Origin: a virus
Length of the DNA: 36,061 nt
IMG/VR virus record: IMGVR_UViG_3300028569_000092
Coordinates: 1 to 36,061 of that record
Reading direction: 5' to 3' (one strand)
Shown: piece by piece, positions 7,324-14,998 of the stretch
Layout of the letters: each line of letters begins with the position of its first letter
How positions within the stretch are numbered: the first letter of the stretch is position 1
Position numbers and translations under genes: made by a program
The notes under the pieces: generated by a model
The model's database searches: none
What the model was told of the DNA's origin: nothing
The model's input: only the letters and a program-made list of their open reading frames with translations

Positions 7324-8103
7324 ATGCTGGACAATCCTTACTATTACAATGGTACCATTAAAAAAATTATTGCCGTATTTGGTAGTATTTTTAATAATAT
7401 TCATACAGCAAAAATAATTGATGGTAAAATGACTACCGTTGCTCGAGTTCCGTTGGCGTATGGTCCCAAGGAACATACACTTGCAAGATTAAATTATAAC
7501 AACGATCCTAATTCCAAGGAAACTGCATTAGTTGCAGTAAAAGTTCCACGGATGAGTTTTCAAATAGCAAGTATTGAATATGATACAGGATCAAAATTAA
7601 ACAGATTAAATCAAACACTAATTCCCATCGCTGGCGATTCAGACCATAAACAAAGACAATGGCAAAGTGTTCCGTATAACATTGGTTTACAACTCAGTGT
7701 ATATGCAAGAAATCAAGATGATGCGCTTCAAATTGTTGAACAAATATTTCCCATCTTTACACCTGAATATACAATTGCGGTAAAAGATTTGGAAGGACCA
7801 AATACTTCAATTGATGTTCCTATTACTTTAACAGGTGTAACATTTTCGGATGACTATGAAGGAAGTTTTGAAACAGGAAGAAGAACATTAATTTATACAT
7901 TGGATTTTAATGTCAAATGTAGATTTGTTGCAAGTCCAAATTCCAATGTTGGTATTATTAAGAAAGTTGAAGTGAAACTTTATGATAATACACTTGTTAA
8001 CAATCCTACCGTTGCGGCTGGTGGAGTAAAAGTTGAAGTTAATCCTTTTACCGCAGGTCCTGATGATACACATACAATAGAAACAACATTCGGATTTATC
8101 TGA
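7324..8103 (+). CDS. 15: Tail terminator / proximal sheath stabiliser gp15
   Basis: A 259-residue protein close to T4 gp15 (272 residues). Matches to the family are YNGTIKKIIAVFGSIFNNI near the start, VARVPLAYGPKEHTLARL, and VYARNQDDALQIVEQIFPIF in the middle, which parallels the T4 'TRYEDDMFQIVEQILPYFQP' segment. gp15 forms a hexamer at the top of the finished tail and makes the connection to the neck. No separate promoter is visible; the ATG lies 2 nt beyond the gp14 stop. The C-terminal ~40 residues are Val/Pro/Thr-rich and less conserved. Confidence 0.9.
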   Translation: MLDNPYYYNGTIKKIIAVFGSIFNNIHTAKIIDGKMTTVARVPLAYGPKEHTLARLNYNNDPNSKETALVAVKVPRMSFQIASIEYDTGSKLNRLNQTLIPIAGDSDHKQRQWQSVPYNIGLQLSVYARNQDDALQIVEQIFPIFTPEYTIAVKDLEGPNTSIDVPITLTGVTFSDDYEGSFETGRRTLIYTLDFNVKCRFVASPNSNVGIIKKVEVKLYDNTLVNNPTVAAGGVKVEVNPFTAGPDDTHTIETTFGFI

Positions 8104-8121
8104 TAACGCACAATTTATATT

Positions 8122-8574
8122 ATGTACAATACCAAAAAAACTAAGGATGATATATTGTCCAATTTGAATGCAAATTTACCAATTGTTCAACGCAATTGTA
8201 CTGAACAAAACATTAAAAAAGGACCGTCAAATGACGATATTATTGTTGATGCCGAGGAAGATTATTCCTTTGCAAGAAGTCATATTAAAAAGCTAATAAA
8301 TACAAGTGATGATGCAATAGCCACAATGCACTCACTTGCATCAGATGCTGAACATCCAAGAGCATTTGAAGTACTATCAGCTATGATTAAAAGTGCTGCG
8401 GATATGAACAGTCAATTACTAAGCTTGCAAAAGGAACGTAAAAAGATTGTTCAGGAACCTGAGCCTGGATCTGTAAAAAGTACTACTACCAATAATTCAA
8501 TATTTGTGGGTACTACAACCGAATTACAAAAGTTACTTAAAACCAACGCCTTAAAGGATACTATTGATATTTAA
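8122..8574 (+). CDS. 16: Terminase small subunit gp16
   Basis: A 150-residue protein, close in size to T4 gp16 (164). It lies between gp15 and gp17 as in T4. The central region (DYSFARSHIKKLINTSDDAI, then HPRAFEVLSAMIKSAADMN) is a helical, probably coiled-coil segment of the kind through which small terminases assemble into rings. The tail is flexible (EPEPGSVKSTTTNNS) followed by a short helix. The protein recognises or prepares DNA for packaging and stimulates gp17 ATPase activity. An early-type promoter in the gap downstream (8643-8670) points leftward into this gene and may produce antisense RNA. Confidence 0.85.
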   Translation: MYNTKKTKDDILSNLNANLPIVQRNCTEQNIKKGPSNDDIIVDAEEDYSFARSHIKKLINTSDDAIATMHSLASDAEHPRAFEVLSAMIKSAADMNSQLLSLQKERKKIVQEPEPGSVKSTTTNNSIFVGTTTELQKLLKTNALKDTIDI

Positions 8575-8587
8575 CCTTCGCTCCGCG

Positions 8588-8614
8588 ATCCTAAAGGACA
8601 ATATATTTTAGGAT
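8588..8614. repeat. Perfect 8-bp inverted repeat downstream of gp16
   Basis: ATCCTAAA at 8588-8595 and TTTAGGAT at 8607-8614 with an 11-nt loop. No T-run follows on either strand, so it is not a classic terminator. It would form a hairpin near the 5' end of a leftward transcript from the 8643-8670 promoter. Confidence 0.5.
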
Positions 8615-8642
8615 TGTTTAGGCGTGATTGGAATCTAGTATT

Positions 8643-8670
8643 ATTATAACATAATACATAAGTATGTAAA
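8643..8670 (-). promoter_or_regulatory. Leftward early-type promoter between gp16 and gp17
   Basis: On the minus strand it reads GTTTACA, a 16-bp spacer, then an extended -10 TGTTATAAT (exact TATAAT). The predicted start is near 8636, going into the inverted repeat and then antisense to gp16. No convincing leftward gene follows. Confidence 0.55.
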
Positions 8671-8693
8671 CAACAAAATGAAATATTTTTAAC

Positions 8694-9581
8694 ATGATTG
8701 GCAATAACTTTTATCTTGGAAATCCACGTGTCAAAGGTGATGGAGTCCAACAAAATTTTACCGCACATGAAATAACTGAATATCAAAAGTGCATGAATAG
8801 TGTGGCATATTTTTGCGAGCACTACGTCAAGGTTATTGATCTTGACAACGGATTGGTACCATTTAAATTGCGTGGTTATCAAACAAAATTGGTTGATCAT
8901 TATAGTAATAATAGATTTAGTATTGTTTTAGCTCCTCGCCAAAGTGGTAAAAGTATAACATCGGTTGCATGGTTGCTTCATTATGTAATTTTTAACGGTG
9001 AAAAAAAGATTGGTGTTCTTGCCAACAAAGGCGCCACTGCTCGAGAAATGTTAAGTCGACTTACACTTATGTTGGAAAATTTACCATTTTTCCTTCAACC
9101 TGGATGTAAGGTACTAAATAAAGGAAGTATAAGATTTAGTAATAACAGCGAGATTATTGCAGCAGCCACAAGTTCAAGTAGTATTCGAGGCTTATCCTTG
9201 AACGTTATTTTCATGGATGAATTTGCATTCGTTCAAAATGCAAATGAATTTTATACTTCGACGTATCCTGTTATTTCATCTGGTAAGGAAACTAAAGTTA
9301 TTATTACAAGCACGCCAAACGGTGTTGGTAATATGTTTTATAAACTGTGGGAAGGATCAATACAAAAGAGCAACGAGTTTAAGCCGTTCCGAATTCGTTG
9401 GCAAGATGTTCCTGGTCGAGATGAAGAATGGAAACGACAAACAATTGCAAACACCAGCGAACTTCAGTTTGAACAGGAATATAGTTGTCTGCATGGTGAT
9501 ACACTTATCACTCTTAAAGATAAAGAATCAAATGAAATTATTAAAATAACATTAAATGAATATTATCAGCAATTTTCTTGA
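8694..9581 (+). CDS. 17: Terminase large subunit gp17, ATPase part fused to a split N-intein
   Basis: A 295-residue protein. Residues 1-264 are the gp17 ATPase domain, with Walker A APRQSGKS at 80-87, Walker B VIFMDE at 171-176, and the coupling motif TSTPNG at 205-210. From Cys265 the sequence changes to an intein start (CLHGDTLITL, block A) and ends after 31 intein residues (codons 9486-9578). The gene therefore lacks the nuclease domain, which is encoded from 10894 on. The protein should trans-splice with the product of the 10567-11700 gene to give a 532-residue terminase (T4 gp17 is 610). The break point, EQEYS/CSFIGSS, lies between the ATPase and nuclease domains. A 4-codon ATG frame directly upstream (8678-8692) is probably chance. 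Confidence 0.92.
   Translation: MIGNNFYLGNPRVKGDGVQQNFTAHEITEYQKCMNSVAYFCEHYVKVIDLDNGLVPFKLRGYQTKLVDHYSNNRFSIVLAPRQSGKSITSVAWLLHYVIFNGEKKIGVLANKGATAREMLSRLTLMLENLPFFLQPGCKVLNKGSIRFSNNSEIIAAATSSSSIRGLSLNVIFMDEFAFVQNANEFYTSTYPVISSGKETKVIITSTPNGVGNMFYKLWEGSIQKSNEFKPFRIRWQDVPGRDEEWKRQTIANTSELQFEQEYSCLHGDTLITLKDKESNEIIKITLNEYYQQFS
9486..9578 (+). other. Split intein, N-terminal fragment (31 residues)
   Basis: Encodes the residues from Cys1 to the stop of the gp17 N-part. Cys1 and the GDTLI block A are present, but block B (TxxH) is missing here and is found in the C-fragment instead. That very early split is the atypical arrangement of the AceL-TerL intein, whose N-fragment is 25 residues. Confidence 0.88.
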
Positions 9582-9589
9582 TCAAATAG

Positions 9590-9597
9590 TATAAATA
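9590..9597 (+). promoter_or_regulatory. T4-type late promoter for the homing endonuclease
   Basis: Exact TATAAATA, 5 nt before the ATG at 9603. The inserted endonuclease gene thus has the same promoter layout as the virion genes. Confidence 0.8.
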
Positions 9598-9602
9598 ACT
9601 TT

Positions 9603-10577
9603 ATGTCTAGAGGTAAAGATTTAAAACCAAGAAAAAAAGATTTATATGGATCGGGTAATTCGAAGCGAATGCTAAATCCGGAATATCGCGAAAAATTTTC
9701 AAATAGTATAAAGGAAAGTCGTGCTAATGAAATGGTCATAGAAAATGATATTAGTGAATATAGCTTTGAGGAAACACAAATAGAACTTAAAAAAATACTA
9801 CCTTGGACTCAAGGCACCAATAGAAAAGTTTACAAAAATAAACGATTGTATAAATCTATTAAATTTCATACATCTGAATTTATTGCTAGTAGTGATAAAA
9901 TTTCTGAATTAGTTAATTTTATATTGAATGATAAAAATATAAAAAATGTATGTGAACATTGTAATGAAAAGTTCAATTATATTTCATATAATATTGGATA
10001 TAATTGTTGTGGTAACCATTTATGTTCCAATAAAAACAAACAAAATCATTATACTAAAAAATTAAAAGAATTAAATAATGATGAGAAGCAGTATAAAAAA
10101 TGGTTAAAACTGAGAATTAATACTCATTCAGCTGAATGGTTTAAATTAAAATATAACGAAAATTGGTTTGAAAAACAAGAGAAATATAAAAAGAAAATGG
10201 GTGAAATTGCCATTCAAAATTTACAAAGAAACAATAATGTCAAATCATCTAAAATTGCTGCTAATACTCTTTTTAAATCTTTGCTTGAATCTGGATTTTC
10301 CGGTAGATGTGCTGAAAATGGCGGTGAAATTTGTATAAACATGCCATCATATAGTATACTGAATAAACACTGTATTTTCCTTGATTTTGTTTTAAATAAA
10401 AAGGTTATTGAATATGATGGTGATTATTTTCACAATACAGATGAAGACCACAAGAGAGATTTATATTTGAGGTCATTGGGATATGATGTTTTAAGAATAA
10501 AACATTCTGAATTTAGTAAACCTAGAAATAGAGATATAATTATTAGACAATGTATTAATTTTTTAAATGCAAACTAA
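9603..10577 (+). CDS. Free-standing homing endonuclease, Vsr-like (EDxHD type), inside the split intein locus
   Basis: A 324-residue protein. The N-terminal part is basic (RGKDLKPRKKDLYGSGNSKR). A Cys-rich patch at 117-141 (CEHC, then CC and HLC) may bind zinc. The C-terminal domain carries E270, D272, D274 and H277 in KKVIEYDGDYFHNTDEDHKRD, followed by YLRSLGYDVLRIKHSEF. This is the core of very-short-patch-repair-like nucleases of the PD-(D/E)XK fold. This nuclease family was described as the partner of split inteins in 'fractured' phage genes, where it cuts intein-free alleles so the locus is copied in by repair. It is far more AT-rich than its surroundings; the 60 bases from 9901 hold only 9 G or C. 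It overlaps the next gene by 11 nt. Confidence 0.85.
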   Translation: MSRGKDLKPRKKDLYGSGNSKRMLNPEYREKFSNSIKESRANEMVIENDISEYSFEETQIELKKILPWTQGTNRKVYKNKRLYKSIKFHTSEFIASSDKISELVNFILNDKNIKNVCEHCNEKFNYISYNIGYNCCGNHLCSNKNKQNHYTKKLKELNNDEKQYKKWLKLRINTHSAEWFKLKYNENWFEKQEKYKKKMGEIAIQNLQRNNNVKSSKIAANTLFKSLLESGFSGRCAENGGEICINMPSYSILNKHCIFLDFVLNKKVIEYDGDYFHNTDEDHKRDLYLRSLGYDVLRIKHSEFSKPRNRDIIIRQCINFLNAN

Positions 10578-10893
10578 TACCAAAAAACAATCAAAATATA
10601 AAATTCTTACCACAGAAGGTTTTAAGGATTTTTCAGGTATATCTAAAACGACAAATAAAGCAATATTAGAATTAATCTGTGAAAACAGCTCGATAAAATG
10701 TACATATGATCATAAATTTTTAAATTCTTTACACGAATGGCAGACTGCTTCGGAATTACAAATTGGTGATGTTTTATTAAAAGCTGGATGTATTAATAAT
10801 ATTGTAGAGTGTGGCCATGATGACGTGTATGATATATTACATGTTGATGACGTTAATCATTTTTTGGCCAATGATAATTTTATATCACACAAT
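10567..10893 (+). other. Split intein, C-terminal fragment (109 residues)
   Basis: Runs from the start codon to the terminal Asn before the +1 Cys codon at 10894. Contains intein blocks B, F and G. The opening KILTTEGFKDFSGISK closely resembles what I recall of the AceL-TerL C-fragment, which sits at the same terminase position. Confidence 0.88.
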
Positions 10894-11700
10894 TGTTCGT
10901 TTATCGGAAGTTCTCAAACATTGGTATCATCCGAATCGTTGCTTGGATTATCGGCGCTTGAACCATTAAAACGACAACACGGAATAAACTATTACTATGA
11001 ACCTGAGGAAGGTCATGATTATATTATGACTGTGGATGTAAGTAAAGGTCGTGGACAAGATTACAGCACATTCAGCATAATTGATATTTCGAGCATGCCG
11101 TTTAAAGTTGTTTGTACATACCGAGACAATATGGTTTCTCCGTTAATATTTCCTGAATATATTATGCGCGCGGCCAAACAATACAATGAAGCACTTGTTG
11201 TAATTGAAAATAATGATGCTGGTATTGTTGTTTGTAATGCCGTATATTATGACTATGAATATGATAATATGTTTGTTCAAAGCAGCACCAAAAGCAATGG
11301 CATTGGTGTTACCATGAGCAAAAGAGTAAAACGAATAGGTTGTAGCAATTTAAAAGATTTACTTGAAAGTGGTAAACTGCAAATTTGCGATGCACATACC
11401 ATTCAAGAATTAAGTAGCTTTGAACCTAAAGGTGACAGTTATTCCGCCAGTGGATCAGCACATGATGATATGGTTATGAATTTGGTAATGTTTGCCTGGT
11501 TTGTATCCACCGATGCTTTTGGAGGTATGAGTAATGTTGATCTTAAGGAATTGTTATACAGTGATAAAATTCGAGAAATGGAAGAAGACTTACCTCCATT
11601 TGGTATTATAAATAATGGTAACAACGATACTTCAAATTTTGAAAGTTTTGAAAAATATCAAGAAACACTTGACAGTATGCAGGAATGGGGCAACCTGTGA
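10567..11700 (+). CDS. 17: Split C-intein fused to the nuclease part of terminase large subunit gp17
   Basis: A 377-residue protein. Residues 1-109 are the C-intein: YKILTTEGFKDFSGISK, then ILELICENSSIKCTYDHKF with the block B T-x-x-H, and finally HVDDVNHFLANDNFISHN ending in the His-Asn pair. Cys110 is the first extein residue. Residues 110-377 are the gp17 nuclease domain: TVDVSKGRGQDY with Asp157, VVIENNDAG with Glu214, and SAHDDMVMNLV with Asp300/301. These match the T4 acidic metal ligands D401, E458 and D542. The protein acts only after trans-splicing with the 8694-9581 product, joining ATPase and headful-cutting nuclease. Its ATG overlaps the endonuclease stop, so translation is probably coupled. 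Confidence 0.92.
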   Translation: MQTNTKKQSKYKILTTEGFKDFSGISKTTNKAILELICENSSIKCTYDHKFLNSLHEWQTASELQIGDVLLKAGCINNIVECGHDDVYDILHVDDVNHFLANDNFISHNCSFIGSSQTLVSSESLLGLSALEPLKRQHGINYYYEPEEGHDYIMTVDVSKGRGQDYSTFSIIDISSMPFKVVCTYRDNMVSPLIFPEYIMRAAKQYNEALVVIENNDAGIVVCNAVYYDYEYDNMFVQSSTKSNGIGVTMSKRVKRIGCSNLKDLLESGKLQICDAHTIQELSSFEPKGDSYSASGSAHDDMVMNLVMFAWFVSTDAFGGMSNVDLKELLYSDKIREMEEDLPPFGIINNGNNDTSNFESFEKYQETLDSMQEWGNL

Positions 11701-11712
11701 AAATTAGATATT

Positions 11713-11720
11713 TATAAATA
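11713..11720 (+). promoter_or_regulatory. T4-type late promoter for gp18
   Basis: Exact TATAAATA, 64 nt before the gp18 ATG, giving an unusually long leader for this window. A 10-codon frame lies in the leader at 11748-11780. Confidence 0.8.
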
Positions 11721-11747
11721 GGTTTTAGATTGAATTACAAACTTATT

Positions 11748-11780
11748 ATGACAACTTATTATAAAACACTACTGAACTAA
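11748..11780 (+). other. Short open frame in the gp18 leader
   Basis: ATG followed by MTTYYKTLLN and TAA, ending 4 nt before the gp18 ATG. It could be a leader peptide that delivers ribosomes to gp18, or chance. No Shine-Dalgarno sequence precedes it. Confidence 0.3.
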
Positions 11781-11784
11781 ACAT

Positions 11785-14361
11785 ATGGCATTCTTAATAT
11801 CACCAGGCGTTCAAGTCAATGAAATCGACTTGACCAACGTCATTCCAGCACTCGCTTCCAGCACCGGTGGCTATGCCGGTCACTTCACATGGGGTCCTGT
11901 AGGACAACTTGTTACTGTAAGTTCCGAAAAGGACTTGATCACAAACTTCGGATCACCGGATGCAAGCACAGCAAAATCATTTTTTACTGCAGCAAGTTTC
12001 TTAAAATACGGAAATAATCTTAAAGTTTCTCGTGCTGTCGCAACAGATGCGAAAAATTCGACTGGAGCTGTAGCAGGTCAAACTGTTTCTAATGGTGATA
12101 CACGATTAATTCGTAATCTTGAAGAATACGAATCAATCACAACACCTATGACAACAGCGGCAATTACTGCTCGCTATCCAGGTGCAGCAGGTGACAGTAT
12201 TCGCGTTATTATTGCTCGTCCGAACGAGGCGGCGTGGGAGGCCAACAATGCTATTGCTAATACTGTCCGACAAAATTTCTCAAGCAAACCAAGTTCAACA
12301 TCCTTCGCTGACGCTTATGCGGCAAATATTGGTGCAGCAGATCCAATATTGGATGAAATTCACGTTCTTATCATCGACGAAAAAGGTGTTATTACAGGAA
12401 TTCCTGGTTCCATTTTGGAAAAATATGAAGGACTGTCACTTGCAAGTGATGCAAAAACAGAAAATGGCGCAACAAATTATTACAAAAATGTAATTAATCG
12501 TTCTTCTGGTTACATTTACATTACTTCATTAAGTTCCGTTGCCGTCGATGAATGGGAACGAGCAGATAAACCTATTGCTCAAGTATATGCTACGGGTGCA
12601 ACTGCGACCGTACCTGTTCTTAATTCCTTTGGTGTTCAATCCGTTGACACCAAATTATTTGGATATAATAATACTTATGACATCACCACTGGTACCGCAC
12701 AAGTAGAGACGCAAACAGTTGTTGCAGCATCGGGAGCTACCACAGCTGGTAACTTAAATGTAACAGTTACAAGTGCTCTTGTAACAGAATCACCTCTTGT
12801 AATTCCGGTTGCACTGACGACAGCGGATAACACAGCTACTTTAGTTGCGACTAAAATTCGCGCTGCGCTTAGTGCAACTGCAGACATTACCGCTCATTAT
12901 ACAGTAGGTGGTACAGGTGCTGTTTACAGCCTTACAGTTATTAAAAAGCCAACCAATTCTGGCATTACAGATACAACATTTAATATTGCACACGCCAATG
13001 ATACAAGCGCTGGTATTACCGCTGCAACAACTTCCGTAAGAACTCCTGGAGTTGTTATGAACCTGGTTCCTCGAACTGTTACAAATCTCCTTGCAGAAGA
13101 TGGTAATACATACAGCGTTGCTGTAACAGTTGAAACAACAACTGGCGGTCTTGCTGTTGATGCTCCCGTTACAACTGAAACTCCGGTTACTGTTACCGTA
13201 ACAACTGTTAAAACTATTGATGGTGTTGCGCAAACACCTGTGTCACAATCTTTCGATGTTATTATTGATGAAAATGTAGGAATTGATATTGCCGATAACT
13301 ATTATAATCTTAATATTGCTATTAATTCAACATCAAATATTATTGTTGAAATTCCTATTTTTCAAACAATAACAACAGGTGGTGGTTATGCCGCTGCTAC
13401 GGCCGCAGGTGTACAAAATATTCAATGCGACAATGCCGTTATCGGTTCTCTTACAACAGCTGGAAACATTACATCTGCATTACAATATTTTGCGGATTCC
13501 GAAACGGTTGATGTTAACTTTATTTTCAGCGAAACATATGTTCAAGGATTTGACACTTATGTTATTTCATCACAAAAAACAATTGATGATACAATTGCGA
13601 CTATTGTTAATGCGCGTAAAGATTGTGTAGGATTTATTTCTGCTCCTCTTGATATGTCAACACTATTTAGTGATACATCCAAGAAAACTTATTTGCTCGA
13701 TAAAGCAAATAACATTAACAGTTCAAGTTATCTTATCATGGATTCAACACCTGTTTATGTTTACAATAAGTATTCGGATTCATATGTTTGGATCTCGGCA
13801 TGCGGTCATATGGCCGGACTTTGCGCAAATGCAGATCGTGTTGCTGACGCATGGTTCTCACCTGCAGGTTTAAACCGCGGTGGATTACTCGGTATTACTA
13901 AATTGGCATACAACGCCGATCAAACATCTCGTGATGACATTTACAAACTTGGTGTAAACCCTATCGTTTCCTTCCCAGGACAAGGTATTATTCTTTACGG
14001 TGATAAAACACTTCAAAGAAAACCAAGTGCGTTTGATCGTATCAACGTGCGCAGACTGTTTATTACTCTTGAAAAAGCAATTGCAACCGCAGCCAAATTT
14101 CAATTGTTTGAACAAAATGATGATTTTACTCGCAGTTCATTCCGCAATACAATTGAACCGTTTTTACGCGATGTTCAAGGCCGTCGTGGTATTACCGACT
14201 TCCGAGTTGTTTGCGATGCCACAAATAATACAGGTGAGATAATTGACGGCAATCGTTTTGTTGCTGATATTTACATCAAACCTACTCGTTCAATTAACTA
14301 TATTACTCTAAACTTTATTGCAACGCGAACGGGTGTTGAATTCAAAGAAATCGTTGGATAA
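11785..14361 (+). CDS. 18: Contractile tail sheath protein gp18
   Basis: An 858-residue protein, longer than T4 gp18 (659). The N-terminus (FLISPGVQVNEIDLTNVIPA) and C-terminus (SINYITLNFIATRTGVEFKE) are the conserved sheath ends that link neighbouring subunits. The block from PGQGIILYGDKTLQRKPSAF to RINVRRLFITLEKAI is also diagnostic. The extra length is a Thr/Val/Ala-rich insertion at roughly residues 305-530, reading like one or two Ig-like surface domains (TAGNLNVTVTSALVTESPL, then TADNTATLVATKIRAAL). Such an insertion would lie on the outside of the sheath. The protein surrounds the gp19 tube and contracts on infection. It is followed by gp19, as in T4. Confidence 0.95.
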   Translation: MAFLISPGVQVNEIDLTNVIPALASSTGGYAGHFTWGPVGQLVTVSSEKDLITNFGSPDASTAKSFFTAASFLKYGNNLKVSRAVATDAKNSTGAVAGQTVSNGDTRLIRNLEEYESITTPMTTAAITARYPGAAGDSIRVIIARPNEAAWEANNAIANTVRQNFSSKPSSTSFADAYAANIGAADPILDEIHVLIIDEKGVITGIPGSILEKYEGLSLASDAKTENGATNYYKNVINRSSGYIYITSLSSVAVDEWERADKPIAQVYATGATATVPVLNSFGVQSVDTKLFGYNNTYDITTGTAQVETQTVVAASGATTAGNLNVTVTSALVTESPLVIPVALTTADNTATLVATKIRAALSATADITAHYTVGGTGAVYSLTVIKKPTNSGITDTTFNIAHANDTSAGITAATTSVRTPGVVMNLVPRTVTNLLAEDGNTYSVAVTVETTTGGLAVDAPVTTETPVTVTVTTVKTIDGVAQTPVSQSFDVIIDENVGIDIADNYYNLNIAINSTSNIIVEIPIFQTITTGGGYAAATAAGVQNIQCDNAVIGSLTTAGNITSALQYFADSETVDVNFIFSETYVQGFDTYVISSQKTIDDTIATIVNARKDCVGFISAPLDMSTLFSDTSKKTYLLDKANNINSSSYLIMDSTPVYVYNKYSDSYVWISACGHMAGLCANADRVADAWFSPAGLNRGGLLGITKLAYNADQTSRDDIYKLGVNPIVSFPGQGIILYGDKTLQRKPSAFDRINVRRLFITLEKAIATAAKFQLFEQNDDFTRSSFRNTIEPFLRDVQGRRGITDFRVVCDATNNTGEIIDGNRFVADIYIKPTRSINYITLNFIATRTGVEFKEIVG

Positions 14362-14364
14362 TAT

Positions 14365-14372
14365 TATAAATA
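14365..14372 (+). promoter_or_regulatory. T4-type late promoter for gp19
   Basis: Exact TATAAATA, 24 nt before the ATG at 14397. The A-rich leader shows no Shine-Dalgarno sequence. Confidence 0.8.
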
Positions 14373-14396
14373 AACATAATAACTAAAAACAATTAT

Positions 14397-14927
14397 ATGC
14401 CTAATATCGACGACTTTAAAACAAAATTAATCGGCGGTGGTGCTCGCGCAAACCTTTTCGAGGTAAAACTTGAATGGCCTGGTGCAGGATCATCCGATAA
14501 AAATGATGCATCATTTCTTATTAAAGCCGCATCCTTGCCCGCAAGCACAATTGAAAATATTGATCTTGCGTATCGCGGACGTATGCTTAAAATTGCAGGT
14601 GATCGTACCTATGAAAATTGGACTGTTACCGTAATTAACGATAATAACATGAAAATTCGTACGGCCATGGAAGAGTGGATGAATCTTATTAACAATAACG
14701 TATCCAATACTTCAGGTTCATTCAGCCCTCTTGATTACTACAGAGATTTGAGAATTACTCAACTTGATCGAAAAGAACAAAAAGGTAAATCTTATAGATT
14801 TGTTAATGCATATCCCATTGCCGTTTCAGCTATTGAAATGGCTTATGAAACAAATAATGCAATTGAAGACTTTACAGTTGAATTTGCATATCAATATTGG
14901 ACATCATCCTTTGGAGCAAGCGAATAA
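14397..14927 (+). CDS. 19: Tail tube protein gp19
   Basis: A 176-residue protein, near T4 gp19 (163). Diagnostic segments are GGGARANLFEVKLEWPGAG, FLIKAASLPASTIENIDLAY and GRMLKIAGDRTYENWTVTVI, followed by NNMKIRTAMEEWMN. These belong to the tail-tube fold shared by contractile injection systems. The protein stacks in hexameric rings to form the channel through which DNA passes. A strong terminator follows directly, giving gp19 a short transcript of its own, in keeping with its high copy number. Confidence 0.95.
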   Translation: MPNIDDFKTKLIGGGARANLFEVKLEWPGAGSSDKNDASFLIKAASLPASTIENIDLAYRGRMLKIAGDRTYENWTVTVINDNNMKIRTAMEEWMNLINNNVSNTSGSFSPLDYYRDLRITQLDRKEQKGKSYRFVNAYPIAVSAIEMAYETNNAIEDFTVEFAYQYWTSSFGASE

Positions 14928-14948
14928 TACAATATTCTAAACTTAACA

Positions 14949-14984
14949 AACTCGGTGGTGTCCATAATGCCACCGAGTTTTTTT
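14949..14984 (+). terminator. Rho-independent terminator after gp19
   Basis: Stem AACTCGGTGG (14949-14958) and CCACCGAGTT (14970-14979) with an 11-nt loop, running into a T-tract. The gp20 late promoter begins 2 nt further on. Confidence 0.9.
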
Positions 14985-14985
14985 C

Positions 14986-14993
14986 TATAAATA
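14986..14993 (+). promoter_or_regulatory. T4-type late promoter for gp20
   Basis: Exact TATAAATA, 5 nt before the ATG at 14999, directly after the gp19 terminator. It decides the gp20 start. Confidence 0.85.
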
Positions 14994-14998
14994 ATACT

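Noticed and set aside
8588-8614. Inverted repeat after gp16 as a transcription terminator
   Set aside because: No T-run follows on either strand and the stem is A/T-rich; listed as a repeat instead.
8678-8692. Four-codon ATG frame (MKYF) directly before the gp17 start
   Set aside because: No late promoter is correctly placed in front of it, and short ATG frames are expected by chance in AT-rich gaps.
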